From: JABDFW01 sp035550215
GTDB taxonomy: Bacteria > Bacteroidota > Bacteroidia > Chitinophagales > Chitinophagaceae
Direction: 5' to 3'
DNA: 64,000 bases
Assembly (NCBI GenBank): GCA_035550215.1
Contig: DASZPM010000029.1
Coordinates: 1 to 64,000, forward strand
The notes under the pieces were generated by a model. It searched no databases, was not told the DNA's origin, and was given only the letters and a program-made list of their open reading frames with translations. A program made the position numbers and the translations under genes. This document shows positions 1 through 9,097 of this stretch, piece after piece. The stretch's first letter is position 1; every line of letters begins with the position of its first letter.

Positions 1-2
1 GG

Positions 3-140
3 AATGTAGAAAATGCAGGAACCAAGCCCGGGGCGCCGGGTAATGCTGAAAACCCCGCGGTGGTGAGCATAAGCCTTAACAAGGTATATGCAACAGGGCC
101 GCCAAAACCACCAAAACCAAACCCTTACTGTGTTTGGTGA
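3..140 (+). CDS. C-terminal end of an unknown protein (5' truncated by window edge)
   Basis: An open frame enters from the window edge and ends at TGA 138-140. It encodes about 45 residues with coding-like composition and a proline/lysine-rich tail (PPKPPKPNP) ending in YCVW. The other two forward frames close within 45 bases. Nothing here identifies a family. It could be the last exon-like segment of a larger secreted or surface protein, but this is a guess. The next gene lies on the opposite strand about 150 bases away, so this would be a convergent pair. Confidence 0.4.
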   Translation, partial: NVENAGTKPGAPGNAENPAVVSISLNKVYATGPPKPPKPNPYCVW

Positions 141-289
141 GACGAAAGTAATTGGGGGGCAATAAGTCATTGGGGAAAGCCGGAAGGAGGTTGAATGGGT
201 AAAAGAATATTGCAAAATTTTATAAAAGTTACTGATTATGAGGTGTTTAGCTGTTTTTGCATTCCTCCTTTTTTCCACCTTACTTTTTC

Positions 290-1333
290 TTACACGGCTT
301 TTATAAAATCGGTTACCAGGTAGCTTACCAGTTTGCCGGTGCTGTCATCCTTCCTGCCGTCTTCAAGGTGCGTGGCGCCTTCGCAAATGTGCAGGTAAGC
401 GGTTTTACAATCGGCAGCGGCAAATGATACAAACTGGCGGGCATGTAACGGGCTGATACCCACCGGCGTAGCAGCGCTGCTTAAAGTATATTGTATGCTG
501 TCAAGGTCAAGCTCTATGCCGCAATAACTATCAGATGTAAAGCCGGTGGCGTGGGCTACGGCCTGTAAAAATGAGCGTTTCTCATGCAAAAAAATGTCTT
601 CATACGTAATTACATCCAAAAAGGGGTCGTTCACAATATCCACCCAAACATTTTGGGGCAGGTAGTTTTCATGCAACCCTACCACACAATATTTCTCCAG
701 GTAACCGTCTTCATCCGCGTACCTGAAACCGTTGCCGCTGTGCCTGCCCTCAATAGGGCGATAATCGCTGTGGGCATCAAGGTTAACCGCGTTTATCTGC
801 GCAAGGGGAATAGCCCCGGCTTTAAAAAGGCCTTTTGCTGCGCCCTTTATACAGCCATACGCGTTATTATGGCCGCCGCCAATTACAATAGGTACCTTAT
901 TATGTTCCGTAATGGTTTTTACCACATATTCAACCGCGTCATCAATCGTATTTACCGCGTGGCGGTAGGCTTCTACACGCTCTTCATTTCCCTGTGCATT
1001 ATTTTCAATAAGCGCTGCAAGCTCTGTAAAATCAAGGTGGCCCAAAAGCAGCACATCATCACCCGTAAAAAAATCATTGCTCTGCACGTTCAAGAATGCC
1101 TGCAAAAAAGGTATCCAGGTGCTTGCAGCACCACCAATACCCATGTTTGCCTTAACGCCTACATCTTCCGGAATGCCCACAACTACAAACCTGGCGGTTG
1201 CTGCAGCCATGGCTTCTGCAAACTGCAGGTTTTCATTGGCCAGTTGTACGCGTTCGCCAATTTTTGTTTCAAACCGCCGTAGCCGTGTTAATGACAGTAC
1301 ATCATGTTTATTATACGTTTTCAGGTATTTCAT
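290..1333 (-). CDS. hutG: formimidoylglutamase / arginase-family hydrolase
   Basis: 347-residue ureohydrolase-family protein. Members hydrolyse guanidino or formimino groups with a binuclear Mn centre; the HutG branch converts N-formimidoyl-glutamate to glutamate and formamide in histidine degradation. Metal-ligand motifs are visible: GGGH (His155), DAHSD (Asp186, His188, Asp190) and DLD (Asp276, Asp278). The length and the GGGHNNAYG signature fit formimidoylglutamase better than arginase (which has GGDHS). No other hut gene is nearby. It lies 16 bases downstream of the antiporter on the same strand, so the two are probably cotranscribed. The substrate is inferred from family resemblance; an agmatinase- or arginase-like activity is possible. 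Confidence 0.8.
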   Translation of the reverse strand: MKYLKTYNKHDVLSLTRLRRFETKIGERVQLANENLQFAEAMAAATARFVVVGIPEDVGVKANMGIGGAASTWIPFLQAFLNVQSNDFFTGDDVLLLGHLDFTELAALIENNAQGNEERVEAYRHAVNTIDDAVEYVVKTITEHNKVPIVIGGGHNNAYGCIKGAAKGLFKAGAIPLAQINAVNLDAHSDYRPIEGRHSGNGFRYADEDGYLEKYCVVGLHENYLPQNVWVDIVNDPFLDVITYEDIFLHEKRSFLQAVAHATGFTSDSYCGIELDLDSIQYTLSSAATPVGISPLHARQFVSFAAADCKTAYLHICEGATHLEDGRKDDSTGKLVSYLVTDFIKAV

Positions 1334-1349
1334 GGCAAAGCATTAATAG

Positions 1350-2555
1350 TTAAAAATCCTCCCTTGTTAATTCGGCCGGCTTCTTCCGGTAAAAAATTAC
1401 GCCAAGCATCATAATAAAGCCGGTAATGATTATTACAAAAAAAAGGATGCTGTCGTTAAAAGTATCAAGGTGCAAAGCAGCCGGTATTTTATAAAATAAC
1501 AAAATTGTTATCAAACCACGCGGAATAAAAAGTGTTTCAGGATAAACATTTCCCTTAAGGAAGAATTTAAGGTATAAAAAACGCATTAATAACAGTACGG
1601 CAACAATAATACTGCCGGCCACCATAACATCTGAAATGCCGATTACCTTAAGGTCAATGGTAAACCCAAAAAGAATGAAAAAAAATGTCCTGATAAGAAA
1701 AGCCGTTTCGGCGGTGATGGAGTGCAGCAGCCGCACAGTTTCCTGCACCCGTGCTTCAGGAAACATGCGTTTAAGGTATTTACCCCTTATCACCTCCCAG
1801 TTATTTACCAGCAGGCCAAAAACGAGTATGATAAGCAGGGACGGCAGGTTCATCATCTTACCGCCTTCGTATAACATAATCAGCAGGGCGAATACAAGGA
1901 AGAACCTTATGTTCATTAAGCTGCGGGTTAGCAGGAAAAACAGCACCAGCGAGCACACCACGGAAAGCACGATGGCGATTATAATATTAAGCCCGAACAT
2001 GCCGGTTGACGACAGGTTAAATGTATTGCCCGCCGTAAAATAATTAAAGGCGAGTATGCCCAGTATATCGGAAAACGAAGCCTCGTAAACGAGAAACTCT
2101 TTTTTGGCTTCTGACAGGTGGTGAAGGCTTGGGATAACAATTGAACTGCTCATGATAGAGAGCGGAATAGCGTACACGATGCACTTTATAGGCTCTTCGT
2201 TAAGCCAGTAATACAACCCCGCGGCAATAGCTGCGGCAGATAAAATAAATATAAACAGCGCCGCGAAAAATGAATTACGTATGAGTTTTAATTTACCCCG
2301 GCTTAGCTTAAGGTCAAGCCCGGCTTCCAGTACAATCATTACCAAACCTGCTATCCCTAAAAACTCGGTAAGATTGGGTGGAAACGAAATTTGCCAGTGT
2401 TCTTCCGTGGCAATATACCGCAGCGCGATGCCTGCTGCCAGCAGCAGCAAAACAGAGGGAATTTTTATATACCGGGAAATGATAGAAAAAAGATATGATA
2501 CAACAATTACCCCGCAGAAAATGAGGATGAGTATTTCTGTTGAAAGGTTTTGCAT
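1350..2555 (-). CDS. cation:proton antiporter (CPA family, KefB/NhaP-like)
   Basis: 401-residue polytopic membrane protein with about 11-12 hydrophobic segments and no cytosolic RCK/TrkA-N domain, so shorter than complete Kef systems. The acidic-glycine signature of CPA exchangers is seen near residues 70-85 (MIVLEAGLDLKLS). Expected role: exchange of Na+ or K+ for H+ across the inner membrane, for pH or salt homeostasis. It precedes the formimidoylglutamase gene by 16 bases and is probably the first gene of that two-gene unit. The ion specificity cannot be read from the sequence. Confidence 0.85.
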   Translation of the reverse strand: MQNLSTEILILIFCGVIVVSYLFSIISRYIKIPSVLLLLAAGIALRYIATEEHWQISFPPNLTEFLGIAGLVMIVLEAGLDLKLSRGKLKLIRNSFFAALFIFILSAAAIAAGLYYWLNEEPIKCIVYAIPLSIMSSSIVIPSLHHLSEAKKEFLVYEASFSDILGILAFNYFTAGNTFNLSSTGMFGLNIIIAIVLSVVCSLVLFFLLTRSLMNIRFFLVFALLIMLYEGGKMMNLPSLLIILVFGLLVNNWEVIRGKYLKRMFPEARVQETVRLLHSITAETAFLIRTFFFILFGFTIDLKVIGISDVMVAGSIIVAVLLLMRFLYLKFFLKGNVYPETLFIPRGLITILLFYKIPAALHLDTFNDSILFFVIIITGFIMMLGVIFYRKKPAELTREDF

Positions 2556-2800
2556 GCGTAAACAAGTTAATCATTTTTTAAATCAGTTTATTAACCCTTG
2601 CTTCACAGGTAAAGAAAGAAAAATAATGGTTTACAGGGTTGTTAAATTTAGCGGCTGTATAATAATGTTTGCCAGTTTTTGCACTTGCCGGCGCCGCTTT
2701 ACCAATATAAAAACCGCTCACAATATTTTTACAGCGGGCAGGATGATTGAATATATATTTAACAGGGAGGATGATTACAATAACCATTAAAAATATCAAT

Positions 2801-3535
2801 ATGAAAAGGATTTTTCTCATTGCAGGTATTTTGATGCTTTTTTCCTTTACAAAGCAGTTAACCTCAGAATCTGTATTACAGAAGATGTATAACAGGTATG
2901 GTGGAAAATGGTTTAAAACTTTAAGCTTTAACCAAACTACCGAAAGGTACCGTAATGACAGCCTGGTTAAAACAGAAACATGGTATGAAAATGTAATATA
3001 TCCCAACCTGTTCCGTATTGATTTTGGCGACCCGGCAAAAGGCAATGCGGTGATATATAAAGGCGACTCATCGTTCTTTTTTAAAAATGGCCAATTACAG
3101 CAGGCTGCAAAGGACAGGGATGAACTTACCTTTTTTCTGGGCGGCATGTATTTTACATCTTTTAATAATGTTATTGCCTCATTTAAAGCATTGAATTATG
3201 ACCTGGGCAAGTTTCACGAGGATACATGGAAGGGAAAACCTGTATATGTTATCGGTGCAAACAGCGCAGGCGAAAAGGTTAACCAGTTATGGGTTGATAA
3301 GGACATGCTGGTGCCGGTGCGGTTTTTTAAATACGAAAACAACCGCAAAGAGGAGGGCACTTTTGAAAACCAGGTGAAGATGGATAACGGGTGGAGTGAA
3401 ACCTACTGCCGTTTTTATTTTAATGACAAATTGATACAGGCAGAAACCTATCATGATGTTGTGGCCGGAAAACCGATTGATGAAAAGATATTTGACCCCG
3501 CTGCTTTTATTACCTGGCAGTTGAAAGCGAAGTAG
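2801..3535 (+). CDS. exported LolA-like / outer-membrane lipoprotein-sorting-like protein
   Basis: 244 residues from the ATG at 2801, chosen because it begins a typical signal peptide (MKRIFLIAGILMLFSF). In-frame upstream ATGs at 2747 and 2771 would put charged residues ahead of it, though AGGGAGG abuts the ATG at 2771. The mature part is beta-rich with aromatic repeats (ERYRNDSLVKTETWYEN, FRIDFGDPAKGNAVIYKGD), resembling the LolA/LppX half-barrel that carries lipids or lipoproteins in the periplasm. It stands alone, divergent from the antiporter and convergent with the cytochrome gene. Family assignment is by fold-like pattern only. Confidence 0.6.
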   Translation: MKRIFLIAGILMLFSFTKQLTSESVLQKMYNRYGGKWFKTLSFNQTTERYRNDSLVKTETWYENVIYPNLFRIDFGDPAKGNAVIYKGDSSFFFKNGQLQQAAKDRDELTFFLGGMYFTSFNNVIASFKALNYDLGKFHEDTWKGKPVYVIGANSAGEKVNQLWVDKDMLVPVRFFKYENNRKEEGTFENQVKMDNGWSETYCRFYFNDKLIQAETYHDVVAGKPIDEKIFDPAAFITWQLKAK

Positions 3536-3656
3536 GTAAAAGCCCTACTATATAAATGCCGATGCCCTGCGTGAAAAGCGCAAAGCACCGGTTGAAAAAT
3601 TACAATCATCGTTTAAAATGATATTATTTTTCGTAGTGTTTTACACGGTTAGCTAT

Positions 3657-4619
3657 TTATTTTTCAATTCTCAGGGTTTGCTTTATCTCGTTATGCACCG
3701 GCTTAACAGTTTGCAGGAATGCGTAGATGGCTTTTAATTCATCATCGCTCATACGGCTGAACGGACCCCACGGCATGGGTGAATGCGGTATTATGCGGCC
3801 CGCCCTGAAACGGTTGATGAACTGCTGCTTTGTCCAGCCTTTTAAACGCCCGGTTGAATCGTCCGGTGTAAGGTTAGGCGTAGTGAAAACGTATTTGCCT
3901 GAATCAGTATCTTCCTCCAGCGTAAAACCGCCTGAGTAATCCTGGCCGATGAATGCGCCCGTCATCAAGTTGCGGTTGGTATGGCAGCCGCGGCAATTGG
4001 CAACACTGGCGGCAAGGTATTTACCGTATGCGGCGGAAGTGTCCCTCTTAACAGTAACCAGTACGGTTTCAGAAGGGCCAACCGGTTTAAGTAGAAAGGC
4101 ATTTACCGCTTTACCTAAAAAATTAAGGCTGTTTTCGGGAACGTTATTTTCTACGGGCTCCAGTTGCCGCAGGTAGGAAATGATGGCGGTTAAATCCTCA
4201 TCGCTAGTGTTGTGAAAAGGCATTATATCAAACAGGGCATGGCCATCGGGTGCTACCCCATACCGCAACGCCCGGGCAATTTCACCGTCAGTCATTTTAC
4301 CAATGCCGGTTGCAGCGGGCGTAATGTTTTTTGTATAGATTTTGCCAATGGGTAAATCAAAAACATTGCCACCACTTAAGGGTATAACCAGGCCTTTGGC
4401 AACCTCTTCTTTAAATTGGGGAGGCGTATGGCAGTCTGCGCAATGTGCGGGGCCATATACAAGGCTTTTGCCCCGGGCTATTACAGCGGTGTCTGTTGTG
4501 GCTTTAATGGCGGGGTAAGGCGCATCAAATTTCCTGTTTTGGCGTAGTATCATGGTAATATAAAGCCCGGCAAAAAGTATAAGCAGAATAATACCGGTGC
4601 GTTTTAAAAAGCGTAACAT
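3657..4619 (-). CDS. membrane-anchored dihaem cytochrome c
   Basis: 320 residues with an uncleaved N-terminal hydrophobic anchor (residues 8-25) and two class I cytochrome c domains. Haem-binding motifs are CADCH (Cys60, Cys63, His64) and CRGCH (Cys209, Cys212, His213). Candidate axial methionines lie in DIMPFH (about 133) and in SPMPWG near the C-terminus. This arrangement is that of small diheme electron carriers that pass electrons from periplasmic dehydrogenases to the respiratory chain. No dehydrogenase is adjacent, and the nearest haem-containing oxidase-like gene is at 14.8 kb. The gene is monocistronic and convergent with the LolA-like gene. Confidence 0.88.
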   Translation of the reverse strand: MLRFLKRTGIILLILFAGLYITMILRQNRKFDAPYPAIKATTDTAVIARGKSLVYGPAHCADCHTPPQFKEEVAKGLVIPLSGGNVFDLPIGKIYTKNITPAATGIGKMTDGEIARALRYGVAPDGHALFDIMPFHNTSDEDLTAIISYLRQLEPVENNVPENSLNFLGKAVNAFLLKPVGPSETVLVTVKRDTSAAYGKYLAASVANCRGCHTNRNLMTGAFIGQDYSGGFTLEEDTDSGKYVFTTPNLTPDDSTGRLKGWTKQQFINRFRAGRIIPHSPMPWGPFSRMSDDELKAIYAFLQTVKPVHNEIKQTLRIEK

Positions 4620-4863
4620 AGTGAAAATGTTAGTTGATTTGAATATTAGTAAACGGGTGCAATATTAGTTGCAGGGTATTGTGAATAAAATAGCATGGTG
4701 TATGAATTGCTTTATTTACAGGCTGAATTGTACATGCAAAAAGATGAATAGTGAGGGCGATAAAATTTTATTGCGCAACTGTACTACATGTCTGTTTACG
4801 GTAGCCATGAAACACTGCATAGCACTTTTTTTGCGGGCGTTCAAACGCCGTTCACCATTTTAT
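4620..4863. other. intergenic region between divergent genes
   Basis: About 330 bases separate the cytochrome gene from the OmpA-like gene. An 81-codon frame here (4669-4914) is cysteine-rich, has no domain character and overlaps the probable promoter, so it is not called. A short GC-rich inverted repeat (GGCGTT/AACGCC, 4836-4849) lies in it. A GTTCA-x-ACGCCGTT segment at 4839-4852 resembles the same segment at 9071-9084 upstream of the kinase operon. Otherwise nothing is seen. Confidence 0.5.
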
Positions 4864-4893
4864 ACGGTAGACACATCGTTTTGCTCAATTCAT
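4864..4893 (+). promoter_or_regulatory. putative LytTR operator upstream of the OmpA-like gene
   Basis: The 18-mer at 4877-4894, CGTTTTGCTCAATTCATA, matches 17 of 18 bases with 9081-9098 upstream of the kinase operon. It contains the 9-mer TCAATTCAT (4885-4893), an 8/9 match to the LytTR half-site pattern WMMGTTNRK. A second, weaker half (6/9) lies 21 bases upstream at 4864-4872. About 33 bases downstream comes GATTTTTG (4928-4935), one mismatch from the Bacteroidota -7 element TAnnTTTG, almost the same spacing as in the kinase promoter. Binding by the LytTR regulator at 11.3 kb is inferred. Confidence 0.5.
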
Positions 4894-4952
4894 AACAGCA
4901 ACACTTTGCATTAGCCCATGCACAGTTGATTTTTGGTGTAAAATTTTATAAT

Positions 4953-6212
4953 ATGAAACCGGGAATCATTGCTGCTATAATATTATCGCTGGTATGTTCA
5001 GGCAGCCAGGCGCAATTAAGCGGCCTGTTAAAAAAAGTAAAAGGAAAAGTTAACCAGCGTGTTGACAACAAAGTGGATAATGCCATTGATAAAACACTTG
5101 ACGCCATTGAAAATGGGGCTAACAGCAAAAAAGAAGTGTCTGCAGGCGGTGGTGACAGCACTGTTGCAGCAGAGAGTTATGCCAAATACGATTTTGTTGC
5201 AGGCGAGCAAGTTATATATGCCAATGAGTTTGAGCATCAAAACCAGGGCGAGTTGCCTGCGGGATGGAACAGCAGTGGCAACGCTGTGGTTGTAACCCTT
5301 AACACCCAAAAAGGTAACTGGCTGCAGGTGCATCAAAACACTGTTGCCTTAACGGATAATGACTCAACGTTTACAGACAACTGTTCCGTTGAGTTTGATT
5401 TCATTTTCCACCAGGCGTTTAATGGTTATATCCTGCCGCAGTTTTCATTCGGGTTGATAAGTTCCGGCGAACTTTCTTCCACTGATAACAGCCTGTTGCA
5501 AAACTTTGAACAAGGGTATGCCGCTGAAATAAAAATTCAGCCGGGTACGCAAAATGATACGCACCTGCACTTGCAAACCTATGCCACCAACAGCCTGTAC
5601 CTGAATACTGATATCAAGAACTATAAACTGCAAAGCCTGTATGACAAGCCAGTGCATGTGGCGATACAGGTGCAGAAAGAAAGATTGCGCCTTTGGTTTA
5701 ATGCTGAAAAGATGTATGACCTGCCAAAGGCAATACCGCCGGGCACAATATTAAACCAGCTATACTTCAGTTTGAAATCATCAGCATACAGTGATGTACA
5801 AAATGGGTATTATATAAGCAATATAAAAGTTGCAAAAGGCTTACCGGATACGCGGCACAGGCTTATGGACGAAGGGAAATTTACTACAACGGGTATTTTG
5901 TTTGACATTAACACAGCAGCCATTAAGCCGGAGAGCAACGGTATACTGGCTGAGATTGCAGGTGTGCTGCAACAATATCCCGGTGTCAATATTCTTATTA
6001 CCGGCCATACCGACAGCGATGGAGATGCGAAAGATAATCTTGAACTCTCCCGGAAAAGAGCCGAAGCAGTAAAAGATGCCCTTGTAAAAAACTTTGGTAT
6101 TACTGCCAGCCGCCTGCAAACCGATGGAAAGGGCGAAGATGCCCCTGTTGCCGATAATAATACCCGCGATGGAAAAGCACAGAACCGCCGTGTTGAGTTT
6201 AGCAAACTATAA
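4953..6212 (+). CDS. OmpA-family outer-membrane / peptidoglycan-binding protein
   Basis: 419 residues from the ATG at 4953, which begins a signal peptide (MKPGIIAAIILSLVCSGSQA). The mature N-terminus is a lysine-rich amphipathic segment (residues 23-60, alternating KVxxxVDNxxD). The middle (about 85-295) is beta-rich and lectin-like, with an FEFDF-type strand. Residues about 310-419 are an OmpA C-terminal domain with the peptidoglycan-contacting GHTDSDG and the closing QNRRVEF motifs. It should tether an envelope protein to the cell wall. It heads a group of three exported proteins before the LytS/LytTR genes, and its promoter shares an 18-mer with theirs. Confidence 0.85.
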   Translation: MKPGIIAAIILSLVCSGSQAQLSGLLKKVKGKVNQRVDNKVDNAIDKTLDAIENGANSKKEVSAGGGDSTVAAESYAKYDFVAGEQVIYANEFEHQNQGELPAGWNSSGNAVVVTLNTQKGNWLQVHQNTVALTDNDSTFTDNCSVEFDFIFHQAFNGYILPQFSFGLISSGELSSTDNSLLQNFEQGYAAEIKIQPGTQNDTHLHLQTYATNSLYLNTDIKNYKLQSLYDKPVHVAIQVQKERLRLWFNAEKMYDLPKAIPPGTILNQLYFSLKSSAYSDVQNGYYISNIKVAKGLPDTRHRLMDEGKFTTTGILFDINTAAIKPESNGILAEIAGVLQQYPGVNILITGHTDSDGDAKDNLELSRKRAEAVKDALVKNFGITASRLQTDGKGEDAPVADNNTRDGKAQNRRVEFSKL

Positions 6213-6333
6213 CAGGAATAATAAGGCAAGCCAATTAAGCCTGTTCAAATAACAACCCATGCAATACAGGCATTTACTTGTGTGTAACACAAATAATCTT
6301 TATACCATTAATAAATACAAGAAAAACAGTTTT

Positions 6334-7188
6334 ATGAAAAAGAACAGTACATCTATATTTCAAAAGTGCGTAGCAATTGGCATTGTAGCGCTCGCAATCG
6401 TAATCATTTTTAGCCTTTGCTCATTCACCCTCGCAAATAAAGCCACTGAAGAAATCTGGCAGCAATTAGGAATTTCTCAACAGGATGCTACAGAAAAAAT
6501 AAGAACCAGTTTTTTAGACGGCTATTTTTACCACTCCGGTGTAAAAAACATCACGAGTCTTGCCACCGCGAACAAGGTGGCTATTGCAAAAGACTTGCTG
6601 GCATATACCAAACAATACGTTGGCAGCAAGAATTTTCAAAATGAGTACGAGAAAGTAAGGGAGCAGTCCAAACCTGCTGCACCCTCTGCAAATTATCGCA
6701 GTAAGGAGGATATACGCAAGGCTGAAATTGATGATGTTAAAAAACAAATTGCCAAAACAGAAGACGTCATTAAAACCGGCACGCCCGAAATGAAAAAAAT
6801 AATGCAGCCTGTACTTGACATACACAATAAAAATCTTAAAGATTACCAGGACCCCAACAGCCAAACTATTAACCTGCTTTATCAAAGCGAGGTTATGAAG
6901 CAGCAGCAGGACTCTTTACAATATCAAAAGGCGCTGAAAAATTGGCAAACAAACTACCCGGCTGATTATAAGCAATTAATAAAGCAACGCCTGCAGCATT
7001 ATATTGATGTTGCTGCAACTGTTGATTTTACGGCTGCTCTAAGGGCAGAGGGTAATAAAATGAAGTTTGTAAACAATGCTTACGAGGGCAAGAATAACGA
7101 ATGGAAAATGATTTACCGTTCAGGAAAAGACATAAATGAAGCTGCCATTAGTTTTGGCCACCTTTGGCTTGCGGAACTAAGCAGGTAA
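6334..7188 (+). CDS. unrecognised exported helical protein
   Basis: 284 residues from the ATG at 6334, preferred over the upstream in-frame ATG at 6259 because it is followed directly by basic residues and a long hydrophobic stretch (residues 12-35), a signal peptide or anchor ending in SFTLA. The rest is charged and predicted helical, with lysine/glutamine-rich segments (ISQQDATEKIRTSFLDG, residues 140-200 coiled-coil-like). I do not recognise a family. It lies 121 bases after the OmpA-like gene and 28 bases before the next exported protein, so the three probably form one transcription unit controlled from 4.9 kb. Confidence 0.7.
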   Translation: MKKNSTSIFQKCVAIGIVALAIVIIFSLCSFTLANKATEEIWQQLGISQQDATEKIRTSFLDGYFYHSGVKNITSLATANKVAIAKDLLAYTKQYVGSKNFQNEYEKVREQSKPAAPSANYRSKEDIRKAEIDDVKKQIAKTEDVIKTGTPEMKKIMQPVLDIHNKNLKDYQDPNSQTINLLYQSEVMKQQQDSLQYQKALKNWQTNYPADYKQLIKQRLQHYIDVAATVDFTAALRAEGNKMKFVNNAYEGKNNEWKMIYRSGKDINEAAISFGHLWLAELSR

Positions 7189-7216
7189 ATTAAGATTACA
7201 ATTTTAAAGCTCAACA

Positions 7217-9058
7217 ATGAAAAAGCTTTTACTTACCATGCCTTTTGTTTTATGCGTTCTGCTCAATTGCAGGGCGCAGTTAGATACATCCTGCCAGTTG
7301 CTTTGGTACAAAGGCAAAAAATTTCAACCTGGTATTTTAATTACGCCGGCCTCTGACACGGTTAAGTATAACAGTAAAACCGGCAAACTGGTAGTGACCT
7401 GCAAAAAAGGCAGCAAGAGGTGGCTTGACAAGGTAAAGACGGAGCTTAAACAAACATCACAACGCATAAATGATGTTGTAATGAATAAGTGCGCCGGCAT
7501 GCCAAAAACAATATTGCCGTTGTTTTCATGGAATGTAAAAAGCGCTTACGATATGGTTGAAAACGATTTTACAGGTATTTTAAGCGATTCATTTTCGTTT
7601 CCCGGCATACCGTTGCCGGCAAAGCGCCAAGTACAACATGCCGGGCCGTACAGCAGGCAGGATGATATAAGCGAAGCATTTGATATTGCGATTAACGAAC
7701 TGGTTAATTATGTAAAGGCACATGAAGACGAGGATGTTACTGATGTGCCTGAGCCTCCGGTATATGATTTTCATTATTGCAGCGGCTGCTCCGCAGACCG
7801 GGAAAAGAACTACCATAATGCACTGGTACAGTTTGGTAATGAGCTGGGTGGAGAGGACAAGTTAATCATGCAAAAATGCTTTGGTATATCAAGGCAGGCA
7901 GCCTTTTTGGTAGCAGGCGGCAATGTTGAACAACGTCTTAAAAAAGTGCGTGAATATTATGTGGCAAAGATGATTAAAAAGGTGCGTTTGCTTTTCAGCC
8001 GGTATGGGAACGACCCTTCTCGTGTAAGGGCTATTCTATGGATTTCCCTTGGGCTGGACCGGTATATACAATTGGTGGGCGATAACCGTGATGACCCGTT
8101 TGAAACACCTGTACAGCACATGCTTACTGTTACTGCCGCCAACATTATGAAGGCTTTTAAAGAAGAAGATTACCCCTTTGCTTTAAATGCTGGCTTTATT
8201 TTCGGCACCGACCGGCAGATACAATTGCTTGGCAGTGAAACGCCTTTTAATCTCGCCGAAGCTTTTGCCACATTTAACCAGTTTAAATTGAGTGTAAATC
8301 TGTCGGCGAAATCCGGTGGCGATGGAAGTTATTTACTTGGCCAGTTGGACGGGGATAACTGGTTTACAGCCCTGCCTGATTCAACCTGTCATCTCAGGTG
8401 GATGCTCACAGGCCCGGTAAAATCAAGGCTGTCTGCCAGCCTTATATCCGCTGATATGCGCGGGGAGGGTGGCCAGGTAAAATATGCAGGCACAAAAAAT
8501 TGGGAAGGGAATGTACCCCGTATAAAAGTAGATTTCTGCAGCAATGGGCAGGATACTGTTGAAGTATATCCTTTTCACGCTAAAAATTATGAAGAAGTAT
8601 GGCAGTTTCCTCCTCCTGCAGGTACCATGAACATTGTGCAGCTAAACAACGTGTTTGAAGGATGTTTTATTGATATGGCACGCCTTCAGCAAGAGGTCGC
8701 CACTTTTAAAAACCCGGCGAATGTGGATAAATTGAAGCAGCAGATGCTGGACAAATACAGGCAGGTGCTAAACAGCCAGGCTTTTAAGAATGTTTCCGCA
8801 GGTAAACTGGTAAATATACAGGACGTTTTAGGCATGACGGCTGCTCAAAAGCATACAGGCGAACTGGCTGATATAATGGGGGCTGCCGTGCCCGGAAAAT
8901 ATATTTTTACACCAGTGGTGGGTAATAAGAGCAGTGTGGTTTTTAAAGAGCGGCTTAACGGGAAGGAAATCTTTCCCGAAAATACGGCAACAATATATGC
9001 CTGGTTTAATCTCACCATGACCCATGACCCTAATGGACCATATAGCATAAAATTGTAG
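7217..9058 (+). CDS. unrecognised large exported protein
   Basis: 613 residues with a clear signal peptide (MKKLLLTMPFVLCVLLNCRAQ). The middle section (about 190-330) is helical, carries a CSGC pair in HYCSGCSAD near residue 195, and a basic stretch (KVREYYVAKMIKKVRLLFSRY). The C-terminal half alternates beta-type and helical segments and ends without a sorting domain, YPNP motif or OmpA domain. I cannot assign a family. It is the last of three exported-protein genes after 4.95 kb and is followed 83 bases later by the kinase operon. A shared envelope function with the OmpA-like protein is inferred from position only. Confidence 0.75.
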   Translation: MKKLLLTMPFVLCVLLNCRAQLDTSCQLLWYKGKKFQPGILITPASDTVKYNSKTGKLVVTCKKGSKRWLDKVKTELKQTSQRINDVVMNKCAGMPKTILPLFSWNVKSAYDMVENDFTGILSDSFSFPGIPLPAKRQVQHAGPYSRQDDISEAFDIAINELVNYVKAHEDEDVTDVPEPPVYDFHYCSGCSADREKNYHNALVQFGNELGGEDKLIMQKCFGISRQAAFLVAGGNVEQRLKKVREYYVAKMIKKVRLLFSRYGNDPSRVRAILWISLGLDRYIQLVGDNRDDPFETPVQHMLTVTAANIMKAFKEEDYPFALNAGFIFGTDRQIQLLGSETPFNLAEAFATFNQFKLSVNLSAKSGGDGSYLLGQLDGDNWFTALPDSTCHLRWMLTGPVKSRLSASLISADMRGEGGQVKYAGTKNWEGNVPRIKVDFCSNGQDTVEVYPFHAKNYEEVWQFPPPAGTMNIVQLNNVFEGCFIDMARLQQEVATFKNPANVDKLKQQMLDKYRQVLNSQAFKNVSAGKLVNIQDVLGMTAAQKHTGELADIMGAAVPGKYIFTPVVGNKSSVVFKERLNGKEIFPENTATIYAWFNLTMTHDPNGPYSIKL

Positions 9059-9067
9059 CCTGTTTTT

Positions 9068-9097
9068 ACAGTTCATACGCCGTTTTCCTCAATTCAT
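9068..9097 (+). promoter_or_regulatory. LytTR-type direct-repeat operator of the kinase operon
   Basis: Two 9-mers, ACAGTTCAT (9068-9076) and TCAATTCAT (9089-9097), match the LytTR half-site pattern WMMGTTNRK at 9/9 and 8/9. They start exactly 21 bases apart (two helical turns, 12-base gap), the usual LytTR operator geometry. As a longer repeat, CAGTTCATAC and CAATTCATAC agree in 9 of 10 bases. The site lies just upstream of the -7 element at 9130, where an activator would sit. Autoregulation by the LytTR protein encoded at 11295 is the natural inference. Confidence 0.65.

Noticed and set aside
584..1282. 232-codon frame opposite the formimidoylglutamase gene
   Set aside because: Antisense shadow of a gene with clear catalytic motifs; composition not protein-like.
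2578..3147. 189-codon minus-strand frame
   Set aside because: Antisense to the LolA-like exported protein, no recognisable motif.
4836..4849. GGCGTT/AACGCC repeat as a terminator
   Set aside because: Loop of two bases and no T-run on either strand near a stop codon.
4669..4914. 81-codon cysteine-rich frame upstream of the OmpA-like gene
   Set aside because: No domain or signal character, and it covers the probable operator and promoter shared with the kinase operon.
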